A stretch of 64,000 nucleotides of DNA, from contig NW_006766910.1 of assembly GCF_000275845.1 (NCBI RefSeq), positions 22,831 through 86,830 on the forward strand. Reading direction: 5' to 3'. The notes below the pieces were generated by a model. That model searched no databases. It saw only the letters and a program-made list of their open reading frames with translations, and had not been told where the DNA came from. This document shows, one piece after another, positions 47,836-59,919 of the stretch. The first letter of the stretch is position 1. Every line of letters begins with the position of its first letter. A program made the position numbers and the translations under genes. This stretch comes from Dichomitus squalens LYAD-421 SS1. Taxonomy: Eukaryota; Basidiomycota; Agaricomycetes; Polyporales; Polyporaceae.

Positions 47836-49099
47836 ATGGATGCACTCGGAGCAGGCGCTAGGAGTTCCGGTCACCCAACTGGTAATTGCCCCTCTTCCTG
47901 CTTCACTGTGCGTCATATTGATGAATGTATGGGCGGGTTGAATAGTTGCTATACGGCTCGCTCTATTCACTTTCTCGCTTTTTATCGCCGCTGCCACTTC
48001 AGTGTTGGTGAATGTCACTGTTGATGATACATTTGGGGACCCAACGACCGGGATCATTCCCCAGTATCTACCCATAGACCCTCCGGGAACTATCGGTGCT
48101 TGGCATTCTGGCAATTCTTCTGAGCAAGACGACTGGACGACTTCGCATTGGACCCCAGGCATCCTCGACGTATTAAAGATACATAATCAAACCTGGCATG
48201 ACTCAACCCCTGCGAACGGACCGGCCCAGGTTGTCGTCAACTTCACAGGGACTGCCGTTTACGTATACAATGTCGTCCCGAACATGGTCTGGGAGACGGT
48301 CACAACTTCCAACATGACGTTCGCTATCGATGACTCGGTCGTCGGAAGCTTCGTCCATATGCCAAACAACTCCGGGGTAACCTTGTACAACCAGCTTGTG
48401 TACTCCAACACCGAACTCGAACTCGCTCCTCACACCATCGTCATATCAGCCGAGGGCGACAGTCACTCATTCATTCTCTTCGATTACCTGCTCTACACGA
48501 CCGATGCGGACAAAGCAGCATCCGAAACCCAGTCATCCAAGTATTCTACCTCCTCCACTACTGCCTCCACAGTATTCGTCACTACCACCATGTCCCCCTC
48601 TTCAAGGGCGCCCCTCGATACGGTGGTCGGAGCCGTATTCGGAGGTATTTTTCTCCTCATCGGGATAGCACTAGGAGTATATTTCCTTCTACGGAGGCGC
48701 TCTCTCTATCTCTCCTCGACCACGAATCCAACACCATTCAACCCACACCATGAATCAGAGAGGAGCGACTATGGAGCCCAAGACGGCGCTGGACCATCCT
48801 CACCTATGGCCTCCGCCCTCACCGGCACCTCGACTGAAGCACTCATGGATCGATATCTATACTATCCTGCAACGCTACCGGATGTGCCTACCTACGATGC
48901 CCCGGGGACATCAGAGCCGAATGATTTCAAGCAGGAGAGGTCCATGTACGGAGTGCCGAATACCCGCACTATCTCGTGGCACACCAGTGCAGCGGGTACT
49001 GAGACGGTGTTTCGGGCACTGGAGACGGAGGTTTCGGCACTTGGCAGGGAGCTTGCTGGATTGCAGACGGATGCAAAGGGAAGAAAGACTAAAAGGTAG
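47836..49099 (+). CDS. Single-pass membrane protein A, right copy
   Basis: Exons 47836-47881 and 47946-49099 give 399 aa, the same length as its mirror at 37982-39246. The N-terminus (MDALGAGARSSGHPT), signal segment, transmembrane helix (LIGIALGVYFLLRRRS) and tail match A. The middle ectodomain instead reads like protein B: VPNMVWETVTTSNMTFAIDD and DSVVGSFVHMP are shared with B and absent from A's left copy. Intact frame. The hybrid structure suggests conversion between neighbouring A and B genes. Confidence 0.86.
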
Positions 49100-50177
49100 T
49101 CGCGGGGTGACCAGGATGGGTATTGACATTGTGATTCTGCAGTACGTCTATGCGTTTGTTTCGGGAACATCATATTCGGAACCCTTCCGTTACAGCTCTA
49201 GCATGGTCGCGGGTACTGTTCAAGCGTTGCTCTGCATTACCTGGGTAAATATAGATTATGATCTGCCCAGATGGTTTACCGTGCTGATTATATGGTTGTG
49301 TGTGGCACGGAGCCATGCGCTGTTCGTGCTGTTAAATCCCCGTGTATTATACAGTCTCAGATTCATTGAGCTTATTTGATCGCAAGCAGTCAAATCGCAA
49401 TGAACCTACGATCAGGATGTGAATAGTCTGTGATCTAGGGGATTCAGGGTCCCATAGAGGAGCGTAATAAACACCGATGTACCTGTAAACCTCTCTGTGC
49501 AATCCCGAAGTCTACAAGAAGTTGAGATTAAGAGGAGAGCGGACGAACTATGTCAGGGTATGAACTAAGGACAATCATCCGTTGGTCGCGGGTGCGATCA
49601 TATGCAGCTGAAAATAATAGGCCTAGAGCTCGTAGATGAGCCGACAATCGGGCCGACAAGCCTTCAAGCTGCAATGGTCACATCAGCATCGAGTGTCTGC
49701 TTGCTTGAGGAAAATAAATCTGACTGACGAAGCAGCCTGCGATACTATGCCCTGCTCGTCTGCCAGTAGATATCAATAGGGGCCAGCGTTTGCTGACGTC
49801 AGAAAACCGTCTCATTCTGCGAGGGAGGTCGATACCTACGTCTAGCCTTGAAGATGACCACGTCGGCAACTTTGGACATCGTTCGAGTCGATGAGAGGCG
49901 ACATGAAGTAAGATGCCAATGCCATCTTGGCGTCCTCAACAAGTCGACCAATAAGCTGATCTCGATGGCTCGAGTGCACAGATCATGAGCGTCTATGAGC
50001 CGCCTTGAATGAAGTCACGCCCCGAAAAGGGAAGGTGCAGCTCTGCCGAATTTGACGTCCACATTCAAAATCGGCGTCTTCGGAGCATGGGGAAGACTAC
50101 CACGCGCTGGGGACCTAGCGAGTGTTGTCTTGTCTATCTCCCTCATTCTCACCAACGTCGCAAATACCACAAAAAAT
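49100..50177. other. Spacer between gene A and ACR3 (right arm)
   Basis: 3' flank of gene A and promoter side of ACR3. About 49560-49940 matches 37075-37600 of the left arm in reverse. The point near 49950-50030 corresponds to the site of the extra segment in the left arm. Confidence 0.5.
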
Positions 50178-51805
50178 ATGAACAGAAAAAAAGATATCCT
50201 CATGAACACATCCCCTATAGAAAATGATCAAACAGCCAGTGAAGTCGAAGCTGTCAACGACGGGCACGTCAACGTCGAGGATGAGTTCAGGGCCCCCGCA
50301 GGTAGCTCAAAGCCAACAGCACAACGCAAGCACTATATTGACCATTTCTAGCACTTTTGAACAAGCTCAGTATCCTCGACCGTCTACTCACCCCAGCCAT
50401 ACTCGTCTGCATGGTCGTAGGCGTCCTCATCGGCAACTACCTCCCTGGCGTCCAGGCCGCCTTCAGCATCGCACAATTTCAATCCGTCTCTGCTCGTAAG
50501 TCCTCATAGCTCAGAGTGACACAACGCGGATACGACTCTCACCACTTCTCTTAGCAATCGCAATAGGCCTCATCGTCATGATGTGGCCCATCCTCACCAA
50601 AGTTCGCTACGAAGCCCTCCCCGCCCTTTTGCCGACCCGCCACGCCCTGACCCACATCCTTCTCTCGCTCACGCTCAACTGGTTCGTTGCCCCGTTCCTG
50701 ATGCTCGCCCTTGCATGGGCTGCGCCGCCAGACCTGCGCACGTACCGCACGGGCATGATCATGGTCGGGCTCGCGCGGTGCATCGCGATGGTCATGGTTT
50801 GGAACGCGCTCGCGCGGGGTGACAGCGAGTACTGCGCCGTCCTTGTCGTGTTCAACAGCATGCTGCAAATCGTACTGTATGCGCCATTTGCTCTCTTGTT
50901 CGTGATTATCTTGGGGGGCGGCGGAGGAGTGGAGAAGACGTTGCACGTGTCGTACGGGGACGTCGCGATCCCGGTGCTCATCGTACGTCCACATCATATG
51001 CCTTCAAATATCCCGTCCTGCTGTTGCTAACCAGCGCCGGTGAATTGTAGTACCTCGGCATCCCGCTCGCAGCAGGCGTCGTGACACGCTTCACGATGCT
51101 CCGCCTGACCTCGCGCCGCTTCTTCGAATCGACATTCCTCCCATACTTCAGCCCGCTTGCACTGCTCGGCCTTCTCTATACAATCGTCGTCATGTTCGCA
51201 TACCAGGGCCACCACATCGTGCACAACCTCGGACCCGTCTTCCGCGTCATCGTTCCGCTCGTGCTGTACTTTGTCATCATGTGGTTCGCCACGTTCGCGT
51301 TCGTGTGGTGGTGTGCGCGGCCGCGGCCGCGTTCCGCCATGGTGCGCGAAACAAGCGCGAGTATGGATGAGAAGGAGAAGAAGAAACGGGCAGATTGGTC
51401 GTACGAGATGGCAGTCGTGCAGAGCTTCACGGCAGCCTCGAACGACTTCGTGAGTCTTGATTTCCCTCTCGGCGCTCGCCTGTCGAGATTCCTTACCTGT
51501 GTCTAGCGTCGCTGACCGTCTACCATTAAATTTGTCAGGAGCTCGCAATCGCAGTGACGATTGCGGTGTACGGCGTCGGCTCGGATCAGGCGCTTGCGGC
51601 GACGATTGGGCCGCTCGTCGAGGTGCCCGTGCTGCTCGCCCTCACGTGGGTCGCGCTCTTCCTGCGGCGCAGGCTGACATGGCATACAGGATCGGATGTG
51701 GAGACGGGGACAACACTTGCCAAAGAGGTCGTGAAAGAAGGTGAAGAAGCCAAGCGTGGAGATGAGAACTTGACGATCGAGAGTGGGATAGAGGAAACGC
51801 ATTAG
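50178..51805 (+). CDS. ACR3: ACR3-type arsenite efflux transporter, right copy
   Basis: Five exons give about 453 aa, co-linear with the left copy. The N-terminus [17 protein letters not shown] leads into [28 protein letters not shown], the conserved-Cys motif [22 protein letters not shown], and TAASNDFELAIAV. The last motif carries Asp where the left copy, and ACR3 proteins I recall, have the second Asn of SNNFELA. Otherwise no inactivating change is visible. The two pumps are transcribed towards the outer ends of the palindrome. Plasma-membrane arsenite export is expected by family. Confidence 0.92.
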
Positions 51806-52459
51806 TTGCAGGTCGGGCGACATGCTACGTGATTCTTTCTGTAGCAGAGAGCACTAAGCATGCACCAAAGGCGTTGTAGAGTACACTTGACACTGAGAAA
51901 GGCCGGTATCTGTGGGGGCACCTTGTCCTGATCACTTGTGTTGAAACGGTACGTTAACATGACCCTACGATGGTTGGTTTGTACTGAAACAGACCACTCG
52001 TCAATACTAAGGCAGACACGACGACTCGCCAACAAAGGGGATGTGCGCACCTACGACTCGAACTTGTATGGCAGCGATATACGCATGACGATGCTCAAGT
52101 ACCTATCGCGTCGTGCTCCTCCCGGTAGGAGTCGTAAAATATACCCTGGAGCGATGTATGGCGGCCTCCGCTACACGTCCGCAACATCTGAGACACTCAC
52201 CTCCATCGCATGTCCGTGTGATGCATGTCAGAGACAATGGCATGGGGTGCTGAGCGGCCGACAACCGGAAGCCCGGCCCAGAAATTGCCGCAATGGGCGC
52301 TTATGGCATCCGAGTCACATCGCTCTCGACCATCATCAACTCGCTCGTTCGCTCAGCCGCTGTGCCCACTACCAAACTTCTTGAAGTTGCCGTCAGTGCT
52401 GCTATATTCCTTATGGTTCACCTAGGTCTCTCTCAGAACCCTGGCTGGCAACGCGTGTA
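51806..52459. other. 3' flank of right ACR3, conserved between arms
   Basis: Matches the corresponding left-arm flank (about 30870-31550) in reverse, including a GC-rich block near 52250-52300. No conserved reading frame, so it is probably non-coding. Confidence 0.5.
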
Positions 52460-52806
52460 TCACTGGCGTAGATCGCCGTTGAAGACGTCTGGAGGGAAGG
52501 CATTCTCACCGGACTAGCTTGAACGGGGGATGAGACGTAGAAGTTCATGGCAGAGGCTGTAAAATAGGTGAGGATATGAGGTTGGTTTCATGATACAGAC
52601 AAATTGCTTGCACAGTGTGGCAACTTGTCGCGCAGGTGGTCATCAAAATAGCTCTCAACTGCGCCTTCCCGGACAAACCCGTCGTTGGAGAGGAGCGTGC
52701 TGGCTATCTGCAGATCAAGATGAACGCTTTGCGACGCCTTGCTATCATGTTCATTGCTTGGCTCACGAATGAGATCTCAATCGCAAGACCTAGGGACGTG
52801 CCGTGA
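52460..52806 (+). pseudogene. HAL2/MET22 pseudogene, N-terminal part (right arm)
   Basis: After a degraded exon 1, exon 2 reads VVIKIALNCAFPDKPVVGEE and continues LRRLAIMFIAWLTNEISIARP to a stop, aligning with VINTILGRTFPDDPIVGEE and LRDRIVQLANETLTAELRP of the intact gene. Homology then ends. The metal site is absent, so it is non-functional. Confidence 0.75.
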
Positions 52807-54940
52807 TCAGCTCGTCGTCGTCCACGAATCCCGCCCCTCCGTGCTCAGGATCCCCGGGGAAGCCGCAGCGGTGTTCTCGGGCTCGTACTTGGCCCTGATC
52901 TGCGCCCACTGCCTTCGAGCTTCTCGAACAGCTCGTCCCAACGATATCTCCGCTCGGGGGCCAGTAGGACGGGGACGAGTTTCGAGCGCGGGAGACGGGA
53001 ATAGGTTGGTCGGTGCGTGCACACGTCGCACGAAGATCGGCGGATGCCCTGGAAGACTAGCTGTGGTAGCCGAGGAAGTGCGAGAACCGTGCGATACGTT
53101 AGACAGTTCACGTTGGGGACGAGGGTGCGAGAGTGGATCGGCGGGCGAGCGGTGCAATACTGGGCCGATGGACGAGCGAACTGCCCCCCCCGCACCCTCC
53201 CGCTGAGACAGGCCTATTCTCGCTGGAGCGGATAATCGCGCAATCTGCACGAGGGATCTACCAGAAGAGAGAGCAGGGCGACTGTGTCCACCCGCCATAT
53301 CGGCGCCGAGAAGGAAGATTGTGCACGACGTGCTGCTAGTGCGCACAGATACGAGATGCCGGTGAGACGTCCGACGCGCACATGGACTCACTTGGACTAT
53401 CTGCCCATGGTATGTACTGGCAACGGGAATCGGGAGGGGCTCAGCGGTCCGAGCTTGCGTGACTAGAGTGTTGTGAGGAAAAGACTCCTACGGGGTTCTG
53501 TGCGCCACCGTCGCAGTTGGAGGATGTACGGCGTCGACACAATGCCCCTGCAACGGATCACAATGTCAGCGATGGTCTGCGGGAGATGTCCGTCACTAGA
53601 TGCAGCAGTGTGCGACATGTGTCGCTGAAGCCCATACAGGTCCAGGAGCGCAGCCCGCGGCCAGCCCAGAAGATGCATGCATGAGTGGTTTCAGCAATCA
53701 GCCCGAATGGAAGACGTACCGAACGCAAGTAACGTCCGACCTAAAGTGACTTAATGGCGCGTTTCGTGTACCCGCGACGTCCAAAGGAGAAGGCTTGAAG
53801 TCGGCTCAGGCTTTTGCGACGGCACATGCAAGGTAACGGAGCGTGGCAGAGCGCATGTGCGACGGCAGTCGTCGAGTCGGTTTCGCCAACCGGTGAGATT
53901 GTGTATATACATACTACATACACTGTCGACGTTTTGTTCGGATGCTCGCGTAGAAACGTCCGGCGTGGTGCCGGCGGCGTCCGCAGCCCCCCATCAAACG
54001 ACACCCAACGATCTCTTGAGTGCTGTCAAGCGTTGATATATGACGAGCATTTGGACGACAGAGCGCCCCGAGCTTGCGATTGCGTAGATGCTCCCGCGAA
54101 ACGAAGGGAGACATGCTATGGCTTCCCTAGCTTTGCGTGCCTGTAGTAACAGTAGAACAACAACATTGAGTTTCTGGAAAGCAGCCAGCCAGGTCAGCTT
54201 AGCCCAGAATGGACAAGTCGAGCGGGGTGGGATGGGGGACTTGGGAGGATCGATCGACAGCCAAGCTCTGATGTGCCCGCGCACGCGTATACAGCGTTCG
54301 CGTCAAGGGGGACTCCGAGAAAGGCAGTTTGGTCGATTGTTCAGTCGCTATGTCGAGAGCAAAGAAGAGAGGATGAGTGTCCAAGGGGTCTGATATACTA
54401 TGCATCCCGGAACCTGCCATACTTGACAGTCTCCAGTGCGCCGCATGAAGACCATAGAAAGGGGCCAACAAATTTTGGGGACGCCACCGAGTCGCCGACG
54501 ACGTCGGGCACCCGTGACTCGGGTGAGGCGAGAGGAGGAAGCGGTCGAGGTACGACGTGGTGCAGATCTCAGATCCAGATCAGGAGCTCGAGGAGAGCGA
54601 AACAGGCGACTCGAACTTATCAGACCCTGGGGAAGCATTGATCAGTACAGACTAATTACTCTCTACTAGTCCATACTAGTCCATACTTGTGTCAGTACTA
54701 ATCGCGGCTTGTCAATCGGGATCGGCAGTGGCTGTCGCAAGGGTCCATCCATCCTCCGTCGTGATATGCGCGAGCTAGTCTCGAGGCTATCGTCGAGATC
54801 ATATATGTAGTACTCGTCTGCGCTGCCTTGTCACCCCATCCCCATCTCCCTCCCTCTGCTTATGCCCCCTGCACGCTACCGCCTCCGGTTTGGTCTGATT
54901 ATCGCGCGCAGCATCTAGGAAGGCACAGGTCAAGTCCAAG
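52807..54940. other. No firm gene; possible decayed coding segment at its start
   Basis: On the minus strand at 52807-53000, fragments such as RYRWDELFEKLE, WAQIRAKYEPENTAAASPG and GFVDDDELI lie in three successive frames within 120 bp. They look like one protein broken by frameshifts, which I cannot identify. The remainder, including a GC-rich block at 54470-54640, shows no supported gene. Confidence 0.4.
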
Positions 54941-57301
54941 ATGTCTCTCATCCCGACGACACCCCATATCACCCTCGACGACACGCTGGGAGCCGCGTTC
55001 ATAGGCCATTTTGTCTCCACTTTGTGCGGGCTTTTCTTCTCTCTAGTTTCACGCGTATCTCAGACAGTGAAATGTCCCTGCCCTCTTCGTCTCAGGCTGT
55101 ATGGAATTACGTCCCTCCAAGCGTATGTGTACTACAGGGATAACCACAATGACTCCAAGTCCCTCAAACTCTCGGTGAGCCTTCCCAGTGTCCAGCGTGA
55201 GACAACAGACTGACGCGGTAACCGATCGTTTCAGGTTGCTGGGCTTTGGTGAGAACCCTAGCGCGGCTTTACTCCCGTCCACGAGGACCTTCGCGCTGAT
55301 GTCAGGGCGCGTGAAAAGGCTCCTCGACACGGTCCATGTCGCTTTGATCACCGGAGCCATGTACTGGTACTGCATCACCAACTTCACCAACTTGCAGGCT
55401 ATCCAAAAGCCGATATGGTGCGTATATGGGCACTGCTTCACGCTTACGGGCTGTAGGTACTAACACAAGCTAATCCCGAAGGCCGTTCACTGTACGCTGC
55501 ATCTGCTCGCTGTGCGACGGTTAGCTATTTAACTGACCCTGCCTCACGATCACGTAGACGATGATCATAGTCTCGGCAAGTTCTCAGTATTTATGTCAGA
55601 ACGCGCATTCACATGCCTTCGATCCAGAACATCAGCAACTCCATCGTCCGAGGGTGAGTACTCCAGTCCAATTCAACTCTAGAACGCGCCTTGACGAGAC
55701 GCCGCAGTTGCTTCGGCGTCCGCCTCTACAGATGCGAGTCTCGATCCCTCTGCCATCCAATCGTACTGCGAAGCTGACGTGAACATGCACCACCTGCAGT
55801 GGGCCACGGGAACTGGTGGCTTCCGGCTATCATCGTGCGTCCCTCCCGAGCTACCGCGCGTCGCTCGGCCGCGAACTGACCCCGACGCCCGCCAACAGTC
55901 TGCCTTTTCCCTCTTTATCCTTCGTACGCTGCTTCCTGCTCCGCGCGCACTGCGAGTGAATGCTGACGTGCGCACCCTGATTGTCGATCTCGAATATCCG
56001 TTCAGTCGACGCTGCATGTGAGTCTCTCTGTGTGTGCGACCCACCGATGCTTGTGTTCTGATCCCCCCCTCCCCCTTACTTTCGTGACCTCTCCAGACTT
56101 CGCTGCGAAACTGTACGCTGCTCCCTCTCCAATCGCAGCCCTGCTCGTGACCGATCTGACTTTGACCCCGCAGCTGGAACGCGCATTCCTATGCCCACAT
56201 CCAAGACTTCTCAGTGCGTCCACATCCCTCTCTCTCCCCGCGCCCTTCTAGCGGGCCTCCCATGATCGCGCTCGTGCTCACGCATGCTCGATGTATGCGT
56301 AGTGGGCGCTGTACACGGGCCTAGCCGCAGAGTCCGCCGTCGACCTCATCGTCGCCATCTCGCAGTGCGTCTTGCTGCGCAAGTTCGAGACGGGCATCCG
56401 CAGGTGAGTCCCCCCCCACCCCCCATCGCGTGGCTACGGCTACCAGTATCCGCGTCTCTGCACGAAGGCTTATGCGTGGCCCCTTCCAGCACGGACTCCG
56501 TGATCCGCGTCCTGATGACCTACAGCATCAACACCGGGCTCCTCACCAGGTGCGTGGCCGTGCAGCTCACCTTCGCCTGCTCCGAACGCGAGACTGACGG
56601 AAGCTCTCCCCCCCCCTGCCAGCTTCTGCGCGATCGGCGCAGTGGCGTCCTTCGCGGCCGCCCCGCGCAAGTTCATCTACTTCGCGTTCTACTTCGCGCT
56701 CAGCAAGCGTGCGTCTCCCCCTCCCTTCCCCTCTCTTCCCCTCTCCTTCTCTCCTTATCTCTTTCGCGCCAAATGATGACGGATGGCGCACGTGCTGACC
56801 GACACGCAGTGTACGTCAACTCGCTGCTCGCGACGCTGAACGCGCGCGGGTCGCTGCTCGGCAAGGGGTCCAGGGGAATGCGGCGCCAGCACTACAAGCA
56901 GGGGGCGTTCCGCGCGCCGACGCTCAGCGCGGCCGGCGAGGCGGGCCGACGCGAGGGCGTGAGCGCGAGCGCGCTCGACCCTAGTGGGTATGGGCCGGGT
57001 ATCGAGGTGCGTGTTCGTGCTCGTGCTGGGGTTCTGTCTTTGTGGGGTCCCACGGTGTCTTTGTTCTTCTCCCTGGAGTGTGATATCGTCGGTTCGGAGT
57101 TTGCTTCCTCGCAGTCTATCTCTCCTCCTGCTCCGCCCTTGAGCGGTGGGCACTCGTCGACGGCGTGCTGATGGAACATACCGGTGGCTGCTGCAGTTCA
57201 CGACCGTCATCTCCGCCGTGCCCTTCGAGACGGACAGCGTCGTCGGGACGACCAAGACCAAGATCGGCTCTTCGGAGCACTCGGAGTCGTACAGCGTATA
57301 G
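54941..57301 (+). CDS. DUF6534-type multi-pass membrane protein
   Basis: The start LDDTLGAAFIGHFVSTL is joined to LYGITSLQAYVYY, then LLDTVHVALITGAMYWY, then a less certain central part (about 55480-55700), GHGNWWLPAII, and an exon reading WNAHSYAHIQDFS. It finishes clearly: WALYTGLAAESAVDLIVAIS, then RSTDSVIRVLMTYSINTGLL, APRKFIYFAFYFALSK and LYVNSLLATLNAR. A hydrophilic tail ends SEHSESYSV. LDT-H, R-T/S-D and the SLLATLNAR box are the DUF6534 signature, a mushroom-expanded seven-helix family of unknown function. At least ten exons; the central exons are not firmly placed, so an inactivating change there is not excluded. Confidence 0.75.
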
Positions 57302-58104
57302 AACCCCTCTCGCGCGTCCTCGCGTCGGCTGTACGTCGTCCCTCGCAGCAGCTCAGAGCCTTGCTTTCCGCGTCTCGCTTCGTGTCCCGGGTGGGGCGCG
57401 CCCACGCCTCGTACCCCTCTCTCCCATCTCTCCCCCGCGCCGTTGCACAGCCGCGGCAGCGGCAGCAGTGCGCTCTACTAGCGGCCTCCCAGAACGACTG
57501 CCCTTCGTCAACCCCCCTTCGAAGATCTCAACTTCGACCTCGGGCCCGCCGTTCCGACCTTCTCGGGTGCGGCCGTACCGCATCCGCGGTCGGCGTCCAC
57601 CAGGCCATTGCCGCGCGAGGCCAGCGTGCGCGCAGCCCCGTGGTGTGAGTTCTTCCACCTGCGACAAAGGCGCGTCAACTGTCAAGACCGTTCCTTCTGG
57701 GCGGAGGGCCGGGGAGGTGGGGATGGCGCGGCATGCTCACATCTACATACGTATCCGATCTATATTCCTCGCTATACGGATCATTGTGCACTCTCATCTT
57801 CGCCATCGTCGAGACTGTATCGTGCGTACCATGTTGCGCTTGTTATACTTTGTATCATAGCGACCGCTTCGCTAAAATAGATGTGGATGTTGCTTTGTCT
57901 GCAAACGTGCACCTCGGGATGAGCAAGTCGACCATAGCCTTGATCATCTAGGGCAGAATGGTCGCGCAGATGGCTGGATCCGATCCGCACGATGTGGGGC
58001 CGTGTGATACCTTAATAAAGTTGACCTACATAGAGCATAGATGTGGACCAATATCATACACCCCTCACTTACCAACCTACCCTACCATACGAACGTCTCC
58101 CCGC
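57302..58104. other. Intergenic between convergent genes
   Basis: 3' flanks of the DUF6534 (+) and NUG1-like (-) genes. No gene seen; open frames here are extensions of GC-rich sequence. Confidence 0.5.
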
Positions 58105-59919
58105 TCAACCCATGAACGTCGTCTCGAGCACCACGTCCTCATCCACGTCCATACCGAGTCCTGCGCGCACCCGCTCGGCCTGCGCAGCGCGATTTGCCGT
58201 CCGACGCGCCTTCTTCGCCTCCTTCTTGAGAACCTTCCTGCTTAACGGGTTTGCACCTGCCATGCCCCGCCGCGCGTGCTCATCCACTGGCGCATGGTAG
58301 TCGGGCACGTCGTGCGAGCGCCGGAGGCGTTTCGGGGCAGGCGGGCGTGCGTTGTCGTCGATCGTCACCTGTGAACGTGTCGCCTTATTGGATTGATAGG
58401 ACGGGGCGTCGGAGGGGGCGAGCGTCGCGATGGAGAGCGTAGAGGGGCTGGGGCTGCGGGAGCGTTTGCGCGGGATGCGCGGGGCGAGGTCGTCCGACTC
58501 CATTTGTTTCCTGTCGTACTCGCGCGGTCAGCCACGCCGTACAGAGGGTGCGGCGAGGGCGAGCACTCACCCGTCCTCGTCCATGGACTCCACATCGGGG
58601 ACGAACGCGTCCGGATCCTCCTCCATCTCCGCGTCCGCGCCCTCTCCTTGGGCGGCAGCGCCGAACGCGCCTGCATCCGCCTGGCCGAACAGGCCCGCGA
58701 GCTGGAACGGCTGCGAGAGCTCAGTGAGGATCTGCGCCTGCCCGACCGCCTCTGCCCCAGGCGCGACCTGCCCGCCACTCGTGCCCGGGACGGTCGAGGG
58801 GACGAGCGACGGGTGCACGCTGGGCGGCAGAGAGAAGTACGGGATCTTCTGGTGGTTCCAGTCCATGAGCACGTGCCTCGCTGCCGCGAGTATATCCGGG
58901 GTGCCGCCCTTCAGCAGCCGCCCCGTGAGCAGCGCGAGCATGGTGAGGAACTCCAGAGGAGACGAGTAGTCCTCCACGTTGTAGAGCTTCTTGATGGTGG
59001 CGGGGTCCGTGCGCGCGAGGATCTCCTCGACGAGCGTGACGGGGTCCTCGACGTCCTCGACCTTCACCACGTTGCGGAGGAGGAGGTTCGACTTGCGCGC
59101 GGACTTGCCGTCGTCGAAGTCGTCCTCGTCGAAGACGACGCCGGGCGAGTCGATGATGCGCAGCCCTCGCTCGAGCTGGACCGTCTGGAGCTCTTTGGTG
59201 TGCCCCGGCTGGGCGGCGACGGCGCAGACCTTGGAGCGCTTGAGCGAGTTGATGAGGCTGCTCTTGCCGACGTTGGGGTACCCGACGATGCCGACGGTGA
59301 TGCTCTGCGCGCTGGGCTTGTACGCTTTAAGGAGTCGGAGGAGGGCTGGGGCTGTGGAGGACGAGAGGTTGGTGCGTTGGTTGGAGCTGGCGGACTTGAA
59401 GGGGAGGGTGGGGGTCGTATGTCGGAGGTAGCGCAGCCACGCTTCTGCGTTGTCTCTCGGGACAAGATCTACGAGCAATATGAGCTTACAAGGACTCGAC
59501 CAGATTTAGCTACAAAGGAACGTAGGAATGGATGCAGGCCAGGAGAGACGAGGGCAAATATGATGGATGATGTTTGGGGCCAGAGGCATCGGCCAAGGGT
59601 GAACGGAACTAGATATGCGCTCACCAACTTTGTTCAAAACAAAGACCAAACGCTTCCCTTCGGCCTCCCTCCGACGTACTTCCTCCTCCACGAGCCTGCT
59701 GCGGCAACCTTCCGGATCTCGTGCATCCAGAACCAGTACGATGATGTCCGCCTCGTCGATCACTTTGTGAAGTGCGCGGATGTAGTGTCGGCGAAGCTGC
59801 TCTTTTGTCTTCGGAGCGCCGCGGGATGACGACGGGTCAGCAGAGTACGCTCCGTCGTCGACTTCTGAGGTAGATGCGGCAAGGGCGGCCAAGGATGAGA
59901 GGGTCGGTTCCGAAGCCAT
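58105..59919 (-). CDS. NUG1: NUG1/nucleostemin-like circularly permuted GTPase
   Basis: Three exons (59625-59919, 58571-59468, 58105-58510) join in phase to 532 aa. GTPase motifs come in the permuted order typical of YlqF/YawG GTPases: DARDP and NKVD (G4, about 96-99) first, then GYPNVGKSS (G1, about 161-169), then DSPG (G3, about 205-208). LLKGGTPDILAAARHVLMDW and an acidic then basic C-terminal tail follow. NUG1/GNL3 proteins act in nucleolar assembly and export of the 60S ribosomal subunit. Normally a ~60-residue Lys/Arg-rich N-terminus precedes this; here the first in-frame Met lies just before the GTPase region. A possible remnant or upstream exon (EFKKDPGVPRLP, about 60050-60100) resembles the conserved KKDPGIP motif. 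Confidence 0.85.

Larger units (their letters stand above)
44680..52806 (-). repeat. Right arm of large inverted duplication
   Basis: Reverse-oriented counterpart of 30430-42270, with gene B, gene A, ACR3 and a HAL2 relic in mirror order. It is more compact because it lacks the left arm's ~3.7-kb DUF6533-bearing segment. Homology to HAL2 ends abruptly near 52806, which I take as the outer breakpoint. Confidence 0.85.

Noticed and set aside
56284..57171. A 295-residue frame taken as a single exon.
   Set aside because: It runs through several introns of the DUF6534 gene; only parts coincide with real exons.
58393..59829. A 478-residue open frame on the plus strand.
   Set aside because: It lies antisense to the NUG1-like gene, whose minus-strand product has clear GTPase motifs; the long antisense frame is a GC-rich codon artefact.
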